From contig NZ_JAGDYL010000006.1 in assembly GCF_017565705.1 (NCBI RefSeq), positions 1 through 64,000 of the forward strand: DNA of 64,000 bases, written 5' to 3'. Below the pieces are notes generated by a model. It saw only the letters and a program-made list of their open reading frames with translations, ran no database searches and had not been told where the DNA came from. Positions 14,885-22,459 of the stretch are shown here, one piece after another (the stretch's first letter is position 1; the number at the start of each line of letters is the position of its first letter). This stretch comes from Leucobacter ruminantium (GTDB taxonomy: Bacteria; Actinomycetota; Actinomycetes; Actinomycetales; Microbacteriaceae). Position numbers and translations under genes: made by a program.

Positions 14885-15204
14885 GGGTGACAGCAGCTGT
14901 CACCCGCTTTTACCGCATGATTACGCGGAAGTTGACCGCGCGGGTGACACGGGTGACAAACGAGCAGAGCCCTTGTCACCCGCTTTTGCCGCGGAATCAT
15001 GCGGAAGTAGCCGTCCGGGTGACACGGGTGACAGATTTTCTGCTCAACCTTATATAGAGAAATCACACTTCGTGAGAGCTGGTTTCTAAATATAGTCATA
15101 ACTCAAAAATGCTGTCACCTGTCACCCATAGGGGTAAAAACCGCAGAATCATGCGGCTAGAACGGGTGACAATGCGGGTGACAGGCTGTCACCCGCTGTC
15201 ACCC
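14885..15204. repeat. GGGTGAC iteron array, probable origin of replication
   Basis: The heptamer GGGTGAC occurs direct at 14885, 14942, 14951, 15017, 15026, 15164 and 15176, and inverted (GTCACCC) at 14899, 14975, 15121, 15188 and 15198. The first pair forms a perfect 23-bp palindrome (CGGGTGACAGC and GCTGTCACCCG around one A). Three times the order is GTCACCC, then a short palindrome CCGC...ATCATGCGG (or close), then a GGGTGAC pair; that is, three long direct units. Between units two and three lies an AT-rich stretch (about 15040-15112). Iterons plus AT-rich DNA next to a helicase gene are the classic picture of a plasmid or element origin. Confidence 0.8.
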
Positions 15205-15267
15205 ACCGCCATGCACCCGTCTGCCCGAGCAACCTCATGCCCGACGAGCTCTCCCTCCCCATCGACC

Positions 15268-15299
15268 GTCCGAGGCGCAGCGGGAGCGCAGCCGCGGAC
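15268..15299 (+). repeat. dispersed stem-loop repeat, copy I (variant loop)
   Basis: Stem GTCCGAGGC/GCCGCGGAC (eight of nine pairs) around GCAGCGGGAGCGCA (15277-15290), one change from the consensus loop. Next to the iteron origin. Confidence 0.8.
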
Positions 15300-15345
15300 C
15301 TCAAGACGTCACAAGACTCTGCGACCACACGTCTCGTCGCCCTCT

Positions 15346-15373
15346 CCGTGACGCAGCGGGAGCGGAGTCACGG
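15346..15373 (+). repeat. dispersed stem-loop repeat, copy J
   Basis: Perfect 7-bp stem CCGTGAC/GTCACGG around loop GCAGCGGGAGCGGA (15353-15366). Next to the iteron origin. Confidence 0.85.
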
Positions 15374-15537
15374 GGCAAGCAAGCGCAGCAGAGAGCGCAG
15401 CAACAGTCGGCAACGACCACGCACAACGAGCGCAGCAACAAACCGTGACACGCCGTGCCGATCATCGCTTCGCGATGTAGATCGGATCGTCTAGCCTGTG
15501 ACCAGTCGTAAGACTCATGCTGCGACTGCCTTTCAAG

Positions 15538-15585
15538 GGGCCGCTTCAGGACTCGGACACCACGGAGCGGCCCTCACCTTTTTCT
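15538..15585. terminator. probable terminator near the integrase 3' end
   Basis: An 8-bp stem GGGCCGCT (15538-15545) and AGCGGCCC (15566-15573) is followed on the plus strand by a run of five T. It lies 40 bp beyond the integrase stop. The loop of 20 nt is long, so the call is moderate. Confidence 0.4.
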
Positions 15586-15613
15586 CGGCTCCGGCAGTGC
15601 GCTTTATTGCTCG

Positions 15614-17260
15614 CTACTTCCAGCCGGGCACCACACGCTCAGGGTGCAGACCCTTCTGCCCGCGGGCACCGCGCTTCACACGAGGGGCGAGTACAGCGCC
15701 TATGACGCGCCTGCGCTCGATGAGATCCATCTTCTCCCACGCCTGGCGAACGGCGCCCTCGCGCGCCACTTTGAGGACCCAGGGGTCGACCTCGCTGAGC
15801 TGCTCCAGCCGCTTCTGCGCCGCCTCGATCTTCGGCTCGACCCGTGCCTGCTGGTCGAACAGCAGGTCTAGGTTGCGCTCGCGCTCGGCCCGCTCCCTGA
15901 CCTGCTCCAGCCACTCGCGGTGCCCGTCGATCTCTTCGAGCAGAGCCCGGCGCTCGGCGTCGTTGCCGCTACCCCTTCCAGCAGCGGCCGCCACGAAGTC
16001 CGGCCGCTCCAGCCGCGCGAGCACGAGCTCCGTCACGATCTGGTCGAGCGACTCCATCTTCATCGCAACGTGGAAGCCCTTCTTCCCGTCCGGGCCCGGC
16101 CTGCCGGGCAGTCCCTGGCACATGTACGTCAAATAGTGCGGCCGGTCGATCACCATCATCGGTTCGCCGTGCTCGTCGAACATCGGTCGCATCTGCCTGT
16201 CCAGGCGCTGTTTCATGGCGACCTGCTTCACCGGCTGACCAGCCGCGTCGAGCACGGGAGAACCATCCGCGTCGAGCACCGGCACGAGTCTCTTGCCCCC
16301 GGCGTTCTGCTTCCCGACGCGCAGCGAGGAGCCGCAGACGTCGCAGAACGCGATCCCGCTGAGCAGGTGCTTGAACTCCCGGAAGGCTCCGGGTCGCTTG
16401 CGTGAGGCAGGAGAGAGCGCTGCCTGCAGTCGCACCCAATCGTCGTACTCGATCAGAGCCGGCCACACGGCGTCGCCCACGATCTCACCGCGGTGCTGGC
16501 GCTTGCCTGCGTACGCGGGCATAGTGAGCATCTGCTTGATTGCCGCCCCATCCCAGCCGTGGTGCATGCGGTGCTCCTTGCGCTTGGGTCGACGGGGCTC
16601 GATGCCCCGTTCGTTGAAGCTCTTCGCGATCGAGTACATGCTCTCTCCCGCGAGCGCCCGGCGTGCGGCTTCTTTGACGATCGGCGCCTGCTCCGGGTGC
16701 TCCTCGATCCGCACCAGCTCACGAGTCTGAGGGTCGTAAATACGGAGGTACCCGTAGACATTCTTTCCGTGGGGCTTGCCCTCCTTCGCCGCGTCGCGGA
16801 CGTTGCGACGGATGCGCTCAGAGGACTTGTCGCTCTCGTACTCGGCGTCGACGGCGTCCTCGTGCAGCGATCGCCTGTCGCGAGCGTTCGTAGGGTCGTA
16901 GAGCCTGCTGTGCGTCGTAACCCAGATCTTGACCCCTCGATCTTCGCAGAGCTCGATCAGCCGGGACCACTCGCTCACCCGGCGCGAGCCGCGCGACGAC
17001 TCCCAGATCGCGAGCACGTCAGCGTCGAACGTCCCGCCCTCCAGGTCGGCGACGAGCCGCTCGAAGTCCTCGCGTCCGCCGCGCGCGTAGCGGCTCGCAC
17101 TTCGATCGACGTCGCGGTACGGCTCCGAGGCATGCGGCACGAGACCCTCGCGCGCGAATGCCCTCAAGTTCTCCTCGTGCTGCTGATCGGGAGACTTACC
17201 GGTCTTCTTGTCGTCCCTGGACACGCGAAGGTATTCCCGCACTACTAATGACCTGGTCAT
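15614..17260 (-). CDS. large serine integrase
   Basis: A 548-residue large serine recombinase that should integrate and excise the element. The N-terminal catalytic domain starts with VVREYLRVSRDD, the serine of RVS (about residue 14) being the nucleophile, followed by the usual arginine-rich motifs (WESSRGSRRVSEWSRL near 90). A recombinase domain (about 165-280) and a zinc ribbon (CDVCG near 310 and YMCQG near 380), then a coiled-coil segment (about 430-500) complete the family plan. I chose the ATG at 17260 because GAGGTG lies about 7 nt upstream; a GTG at 17269 is possible. A TATAAT box (17281-17286, minus strand) lies 20 nt upstream, right at the comEC junction. The integrase sits at the element edge, as usual. 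Confidence 0.93.
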   Translation of the reverse strand: MTRSLVVREYLRVSRDDKKTGKSPDQQHEENLRAFAREGLVPHASEPYRDVDRSASRYARGGREDFERLVADLEGGTFDADVLAIWESSRGSRRVSEWSRLIELCEDRGVKIWVTTHSRLYDPTNARDRRSLHEDAVDAEYESDKSSERIRRNVRDAAKEGKPHGKNVYGYLRIYDPQTRELVRIEEHPEQAPIVKEAARRALAGESMYSIAKSFNERGIEPRRPKRKEHRMHHGWDGAAIKQMLTMPAYAGKRQHRGEIVGDAVWPALIEYDDWVRLQAALSPASRKRPGAFREFKHLLSGIAFCDVCGSSLRVGKQNAGGKRLVPVLDADGSPVLDAAGQPVKQVAMKQRLDRQMRPMFDEHGEPMMVIDRPHYLTYMCQGLPGRPGPDGKKGFHVAMKMESLDQIVTELVLARLERPDFVAAAAGRGSGNDAERRALLEEIDGHREWLEQVRERAERERNLDLLFDQQARVEPKIEAAQKRLEQLSEVDPWVLKVAREGAVRQAWEKMDLIERRRVIGAVLAPRVKRGARGQKGLHPERVVPGWK

Positions 17261-17302
17261 ATCACTCACCTCTGGTAATAATTATAGCTGGGGCGAACTG
17301 CG
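17261..17302. other. attachment junction (one att site) in comEC
   Basis: Left of about 17287 the DNA is integrase leader and AT-rich (TAATAATTATAG); right of it GGGGCGAACTGC encodes the GANC part of the ComEC signature. The crossover therefore lies around 17285-17300. Serine integrases recombine at a 2-bp core, which cannot be fixed without the empty site or the other junction. The integrase -10 box lies in this junction. Confidence 0.7.
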
Positions 17303-19018
17303 GGATTCTGGTCGGCGCGGTCGTATGGGCCGCCTCTGCGCTGGGCCTCGGTCGGCGCCTGCGCGTGCCGCTCGGTGCGGCGGCGCTCGGAGGGTTCGTG
17401 ATCGTCGTCGGCCCCGACGCGAGCGTGCAGCGCGCGGCGGTCATGGCGGTCGTGATGCTCGTCTCGAGCTTCGGAGGCAAGCGGGCGCTCTCGCTCCCCG
17501 CGCTCGGCGCCGCGATGATCGTACTGCTGCTCGCCGATCCCTGGCAGGCGCTCCAACCCGGATTCGCGCTCTCCGTCGCGGCGACCGCAGGCATTCTCCT
17601 CCTCTCCCCGTTGTTCGAACAGGCGGTGCTCCGGCGACTCGCCGTGCCGCGCTGGCTGGTGCTGCCGGTCACCGTCGCTCTTGCCGCGCAGATCGCCTGC
17701 GGGCCGTTCCTGCTCCTGCTGCAGCCGAGCATCCCCGCAGCGGGCGTGCTCGCCAACACGCTCGCCGCGCCTGCGGCGCCGCTCGGCACGGGCCTCGGCC
17801 TGATCGCGCTGCTGCTCCTGCCCGTCGCACCGTCGCTCGGCGAGATCTGCGTGGTGCTCGCGAGCCTGCCGGCCCGCTGGATCTCCGCAACGGCGGAGGT
17901 CGTGTCGCAGCTCCCGGCCGCGCGGTGGGCGTGGCCGGGCGGCTGGGGAGGCGCGCTGCTGCTCGCAGCGGTGGAGCTCGCAGTGCTCGGCGCCTGGCTG
18001 CTCGTCACGAGACGGATCGCGCTCTCCGCCCGGGATCGCGCGACGGCCAGGGCACCGTGGCACGGAGCGCGGCCCCTCGCGCCTCCCACGCGGATCATCG
18101 CGGCGGCGCTCGTGTGCGGCGCGCTCGGCGTCTTCCTCTGGCCGGTGGCGATCGTCCCGCTGGTCTCGGCCGCCGGCATCCCGGGCGACTGGCGCATCGT
18201 CGCATGCGATGTCGGCCAGGGCGACGCGCTGCTGCTGCGAGACGGCGAGCGGCCGCGCGAGACGATGCTCGTCGACACGGGCGACGATCCCGAGAAGCTG
18301 ACCGCCTGCCTCGAGCGCTTCGGCGTGAAGCGCATCGCACTGCTCGTGCTCACGCATGACGACCGCGACCATGTCGGCGCCCTGAGCGCCGTCGCCGACC
18401 GCGCCGACGCCGTGCTCATCGCCCCGGCCGACGCCGAGAGCGGCGACGAGCGGCCGCTCCTCATGCGCCTCGCGGAGGCGGGGCTCGAAGCCCGCATCGG
18501 CTCCTCAGGACTCTCGGGAGGAGACGGCGCCCTGAGGTGGGAGGTGCTCGCGCCGCACCCCGGGGCGGTGCCGGCCGACACGAACGCCGCGAGCCTCGTG
18601 CTGCGAGTGCGCAGCGGAGGGATCACCGCTCTGCTGCTCGCCGACACCGGAGCCGAGGAGCAGGCCGCGCTGCTGCGCGGTGGGGAAGAACTCGGGGCGG
18701 ACGTGGTGAAGGTCGCCCACCACGGCTCGCGCGATCAGGATCCCTCGCTGCCCGCCGCCGTAGGGGCCCGTCTCGCTCTCGTCTCCGTCGGAGCGGACAA
18801 TGGCTACGGGCATCCGACACCCGAGACGCTCGCCGCGTTCGAGCACGCGGGGGCGCAGACGCTCCGCACCGATCTGCATGGTTCGATCGTGATCGCGGGG
18901 GAGTCCGGCGCCTTCAGGCTTTGGTTCGAGCGCGAAGGGCGGACCGACGATGGCGCGGGCGGGTCTCCGGGCTCCGCCGACCGGCCCCGCGCGAGCGCAC
19001 GCGCCGTCGCTCGCCGAG
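17287..19018 (+). pseudogene. comEC: comEC 3' fragment, disrupted by the element
   Basis: The C-terminal part of the DNA-uptake channel protein ComEC. It starts at AGANCGILVG, the hallmark of the competence (membrane) domain, and continues through several membrane helices (for example LLAAVELAVLGAWLLVT) into the metallo-beta-lactamase-like domain with LLVLTHDDRDHVG, VDTGDD and KVAHHGSRDQD. The N-terminal part is missing and should lie beyond the left end of the element, outside the window. Homology fades near 18942 (FRLWFEREGR), yet no stop codon follows in that frame: it stays open across holA to 20580. A TAG in another frame at 19019-19021 suggests a frameshift near the 3' end. holA follows, as expected for this locus. 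Confidence 0.88.
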
Positions 19019-19030
19019 TAGGGTTGAGGG

Positions 19031-20041
19031 GTGGCAGCAGCGCGTGGAGCGAAGAACAGGATCCCCCAGCTCGAGTGGGCCGAAGCGGCACCCGCCCCGA
19101 TCGTGCTGGTGAGCGGCCCGGAGGCCTTCCTCGCCGATCGTGCGGTCCAGGCGGTGCGCGAGGCCCTCCGGGCCGCGACGCCGGAGCTCGAGGTGCACGA
19201 CATCGACGCCGCCTCCTACGCGGCGGGCGAGCTGTTCACCATCGCGAGCCCCTCGCTCTTCGCGGAGCCCCGACTGATCCGCGTCGAGGGCGTCGAGAAG
19301 TGCTCCGACGCCTTTCTCGAAGACGCGAAGCGGTACGTGCAGCAGCCCGCCGAGGATACGACGCTCGTGCTGCGGCACGCCGGAGGTCAGCGCGGCAAGG
19401 CGCTGCTCGACCTCGTGCGCGGCGGGGCGGGCGACGGGGTCGAGATCGTCTGCCCCGAGATCAAGAAGGACCAGGACCGGCTCGGCTTCGTGCAGGCGGA
19501 GTTCCGCCGCCTCGGCGCGCAGGTGACGCCCGGTGCCGCCCGTATGCTCGCCGCCGCCTACTCCGGCGGCATCGGCGAGCTCGCGGGCGCGTGCGCGCAG
19601 CTGGTCTCCGATGTCGGGAAGCGCATCTCGGAGGCCGAGGTCGGCCGCGCGACCGAGGGGCGGGTGGAGACGACGGGCTTCAAAGTCGCGGACGCGGCGA
19701 CGGCGGGGCGCGGGGCCGACGCGCTCGTGCTGCTGCGTCAGGCGCTCTCGACGGGCACCGACCCCATCCCGATCCTCGCGGCCGTGAACATGAAGGTGCG
19801 CGCGATGGCCCGCGTCTACGGCGCGGCGGGCTCGGGCGGTCAGCTCGCGAAGCAGCTGGGCATGGCCCCCTGGCAGGTCGACCGCGCCCTGCGCGAGGTG
19901 CGGGGCTGGCGGGAGGAGGACCTCGCCCGAGCCGTCGATCTCGCGGCCGAGACCGAGTGGAGGCTCAAGGGCGGAAGCCGGGACCCCGAGTATGCGCTCG
20001 AGCGCTACATCCGCTTCATCGCTGCCAAGGGCAGGCGATAG
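19031..20041 (+). CDS. holA: DNA polymerase III delta subunit
   Basis: A 336-residue clamp-loader subunit. Delta proteins open the sliding clamp and load it on primed DNA with tau/gamma and delta'. The N-terminal part (PIVLVSGPEAFLADRAVQAV) is the RecA-like fold without a working Walker motif, as usual for delta. Conserved segments such as FAEPRLIRVEGVEK, EIKKDQDRLGF and the C-terminal collar helices (ALERYIRFIAAKGRR) are present. The GTG at 19031 gives the normal family length. It lies between comEC and rpsT, the common actinobacterial order. Confidence 0.93.
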   Translation: MAAARGAKNRIPQLEWAEAAPAPIVLVSGPEAFLADRAVQAVREALRAATPELEVHDIDAASYAAGELFTIASPSLFAEPRLIRVEGVEKCSDAFLEDAKRYVQQPAEDTTLVLRHAGGQRGKALLDLVRGGAGDGVEIVCPEIKKDQDRLGFVQAEFRRLGAQVTPGAARMLAAAYSGGIGELAGACAQLVSDVGKRISEAEVGRATEGRVETTGFKVADAATAGRGADALVLLRQALSTGTDPIPILAAVNMKVRAMARVYGAAGSGGQLAKQLGMAPWQVDRALREVRGWREEDLARAVDLAAETEWRLKGGSRDPEYALERYIRFIAAKGRR

Positions 20042-20084
20042 GCGGGCAGCGGCGAAGGTCGTCGCGCAACGGGGCGGACAGGGT

Positions 20085-20123
20085 GGAAAACAACAGGGGC
20101 CCCGCCGCAGCGGAGCCCCTGTT
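20085..20123 (-). terminator. rpsT terminator
   Basis: A 9-bp stem AACAGGGGC (20092-20100) and GCCCCTGTT (20115-20123) is followed on the minus strand by a T-rich stretch. It lies 26 bp after the rpsT stop. Confidence 0.75.
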
Positions 20124-20148
20124 CGAAGCAGTCGGTGAAACCGTCGTC

Positions 20149-20409
20149 TTAGAGCGCGGCGACCTTGGTGGCCAGCTTCGCCTTGCGGTTCGCGGCCTGG
20201 TTCTTGTGGATGACGCCCTTCGAGACGGCCTTGTCGAGCTTGCGCGCGGCGACCTTCAGGTTCGCCTCGGCAGCGGTCTTGTCGCCGGCCGCGATCGCCT
20301 CGCGGGTCTTGCGGACGAGGGTGCGGAGCTCGCTCTTGTACGCCTTGTTGCGCTCGGTCGCCTTCTGGTTGGTCTTGATGCGCTTCAGCTGCGACTTGAT
20401 GTTTGCCAC
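20149..20409 (-). CDS. rpsT: 30S ribosomal protein S20
   Basis: An 86-residue basic helical protein that binds 16S rRNA early in 30S assembly. It starts [20 protein letters not shown], typical of S20, and has the usual length and the C-terminal [14 protein letters not shown]. It is convergent with holA and transcribed alone, with a terminator behind it. Confidence 0.97.
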   Translation of the reverse strand: MANIKSQLKRIKTNQKATERNKAYKSELRTLVRKTREAIAAGDKTAAEANLKVAARKLDKAVSKGVIHKNQAANRKAKLATKVAAL

Positions 20410-20558
20410 GTTGGGTTGGTTCCTTCAGTTGGAGGTCGATCGGTGGTGTTCCGCTCGGCGAGAGAGGGCGCCTCACGGAGAGTGTGGATTGATCCACACG
20501 CAAGCCAAGAATCAACTCTAGCAGATGGCGGCGTCCGAATCCCGATCTCGCCGCCGTG

Positions 20559-21245
20559 TCATCCGAGCTCCAGTCGATAGCCCATCCCAGGTTCGGTCAG
20601 CAGGTAACGCGGGGATGAGGGATCGGGCTCGAGCTTCTTCCGGAGCTGCGAGAGGTAGAGGCGCAGGTAGCCGGTGTCGCGCGCGTGCTCGGTGCCCCAG
20701 ATGCTGGTGAGGATCGTCTGACGGGTGACGAGCCTGCCTGCGTTGCGGATCAGCAGCTCGATCACCTGCCACTCGGTCGGTGTGAGGCGGATCGTGCGGG
20801 GTTCGTCGCCCGAGGTGTCCACGACGCGACGCGCCGCGAGATCGACGGTGATATCGCCGAGCCTCACCGCGGGTTCCGCCTCCTGCACCGGTAGCCGACG
20901 CGTGAGTGCCCGGATGCGCGCGAGCAGTTCCTCGATCGAGAACGGCTTGGTGACGTAGTCGTCGGCTCCCGCGTCGAGGGCGTCGACCTTGTCCGCCGCC
21001 CCGGCGCGGCCCGACACGACGAGGATGGGGGCCTCCGACCAGCCGCGGATCGCGTGGATCGCCTCGACTCCGTCGAGCCGGGGCATGCCCAGATCGAGCA
21101 GCACGAGGGCCGGGCGGTGCTCGGCGGCGACGGAGACCGCCTCGGCCCCGTCGGAGGCGGTCAGGATCTCGTAGCCCTTCGCGGTGAGCGTGATGCGGAG
21201 CGCGCGCAGCAGCTGCGGGTCGTCGTCAGCGATGAGGATCTTCAC
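20559..21245 (-). CDS. KdpE-like response regulator
   Basis: A 228-residue OmpR/PhoB-class response regulator. The receiver domain (1-120) has the acidic pocket (IADDD at 4-8), the phosphorylation site in LVLLDLGMP (Asp about 52) and the lysine of YVTKPFS. The winged-helix output domain (about 130-226) has LTPTEWQVIELLIRNAGRLV and YLRLYLSQLRKKLE. Sequence style and the DUF4118-type partner kinase point to the KdpDE group that responds to potassium or turgor, but no kdpFABC pump is in the window. It starts at a GTG that overlaps the kinase stop (GTGA), so the two are co-translated. The likely target is the adjacent permease gene. Confidence 0.88.
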   Translation of the reverse strand: MKILIADDDPQLLRALRITLTAKGYEILTASDGAEAVSVAAEHRPALVLLDLGMPRLDGVEAIHAIRGWSEAPILVVSGRAGAADKVDALDAGADDYVTKPFSIEELLARIRALTRRLPVQEAEPAVRLGDITVDLAARRVVDTSGDEPRTIRLTPTEWQVIELLIRNAGRLVTRQTILTSIWGTEHARDTGYLRLYLSQLRKKLEPDPSSPRYLLTEPGMGYRLELG

Positions 21246-22366
21246 TGCGCGCCTCCCGTCGATCCGGCCGCCCCGATCCCTCTCCCCGTCTCGTGACCGC
21301 GGGGAGCCGCAGGCAGCGACACCAGCATGGTGAGCCCGCCGCCGGGCGTCTCCTCGGGCACGATTTCGCCGCGCATGGCCTCGATGAAGCCGCGCGAGAG
21401 CGCGAGACCCAGGCCGAGCCCCGTGGTGTTGTCGGTATCGCCGAGACGCTGGAACGGCACGAACACGTCGTCGCGGCGGTCGGCGGGGATCCCCGGTCCG
21501 CGGTCGAGGACGCGGATCTCGACCCGCTCGCCGACCGCGGCCGTCGAGACCGAGATCCGCCGGCCCGGCGGCGAATGGCGCCTCGCGTTGGCGAGCAGGT
21601 TCACGAGGGCGCGCTGCAGCAGCACCGGGTCGCAGAGCGCCTGCGCATCGCCGTGCCCGAGCTCGAGCTCCGCCTCGTCCGGGCCGAGTTCGAGCTCGTC
21701 GAGGGAGAGCATGATCGTCTCGACAGGGTCGGTGACGATCTGCGAGACCGTGAGCACGCCGGCCTGCACCCGGCTCACGTCGAGCAGGTCGGTGACGAGC
21801 GTCGACAGCGCCGCGAGGCTCTCGTCGGCGGTGTCGAGCAGTTCCCGCCGGTCCTCCTGCGAGAGCTCGGATCCCGCCGCTCGCAACCCTCCGACCGCAG
21901 CGGTCGCCGACGCGAGGGGGCGGCGGAGGTCGTGACTCAGCGCGGAGAGGAGCGCGCCGCGCAGACGGTGGGAGCCCGCGACCGACTCGATCTCGTCGAC
22001 GGTCTCCTCGAGGCGCCGGTGCGTGCGTGCGCTGCGGCCCACCACGACGCTCACGAGCACCGCGATCGCGATGTGCAGCAGCAGGGCGAGGATGTGGATC
22101 GGTTCCGCGATCGTGATCTCGCGGTAGGGCTCGATGAAGGCCAGGTCGAGCACGACCCCGGAGAGCACGGCGGCGAGGAGCGCGGGCCAGATCCCTCCGA
22201 TGAGCGCGACGATCACGACCAGCAGCTGATAGCTCAGCACCTCGACCGTGATGGTCTCGGGAGCGTGGATCGATCTGAGCGGCCAGAGCAGCAGCAGGCC
22301 GCCCGCGAGCGCGAGACCGGTGCCCCAGAGCTGCCGGCCGCGGCTGAGCGCCCCTTGCGTTGCCAT
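21242..22366 (-). CDS. KdpD-like sensor histidine kinase lacking the KdpD input domain
   Basis: A 374-residue sensor kinase. Residues about 10-110 form four membrane helices of the DUF4118 type found in KdpD (LWGTGLALAGGLLLLWPL, LLVVIVALIGGIWPALLAAV and so on). The dimerisation domain has the H-box ALLSALSHDLRRPLAS, and the ATPase domain has VNLLANARRHSP (N box), DRGPGIP and GLGLGLALSRGF. The cytoplasmic KdpD and Usp domains of full-length KdpD are absent. I chose the ATG at 22366 because GGAGG stands 8 nt upstream; an upstream in-frame ATG at 22441 lacks an RBS. The stop overlaps the regulator start. Confidence 0.88.
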   Translation of the reverse strand: MATQGALSRGRQLWGTGLALAGGLLLLWPLRSIHAPETITVEVLSYQLLVVIVALIGGIWPALLAAVLSGVVLDLAFIEPYREITIAEPIHILALLLHIAIAVLVSVVVGRSARTHRRLEETVDEIESVAGSHRLRGALLSALSHDLRRPLASATAAVGGLRAAGSELSQEDRRELLDTADESLAALSTLVTDLLDVSRVQAGVLTVSQIVTDPVETIMLSLDELELGPDEAELELGHGDAQALCDPVLLQRALVNLLANARRHSPPGRRISVSTAAVGERVEIRVLDRGPGIPADRRDDVFVPFQRLGDTDNTTGLGLGLALSRGFIEAMRGEIVPEETPGGGLTMLVSLPAAPRGHETGRGIGAAGSTGGAQ

Positions 22367-22459
22367 GTCGATCCTCCGCTCGCTCGACTCCAGCGTATTC
22401 GGGCGAGGGATCCGGGGAGGGATCCCTCGCCGATCTCCCACCGACCGCAGGCCCGGCGC

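Larger units (their letters stand above)
15205..15613. other. intergenic region between origin and integrase
   Basis: No convincing gene. It holds two dispersed hairpin repeats (15268-15299 and 15346-15373), GCGCAGCA words near 15380-15440, a small hairpin ATCGC-ttc-GCGAT near 15470 and the terminator-like hairpin at 15538-15573. Confidence 0.5.

Noticed and set aside
1-17280. TraB/FtsK-type or VirD4 conjugation ATPase
   Set aside because: No protein with the expected Walker motifs other than the helicase-primase is present in the visible part of the element.
17158-20580. One 1140-residue fusion protein across comEC and holA
   Set aside because: Only the first part is ComEC; the rest reads holA DNA in the wrong frame, a result of few stop codons in GC-rich DNA.
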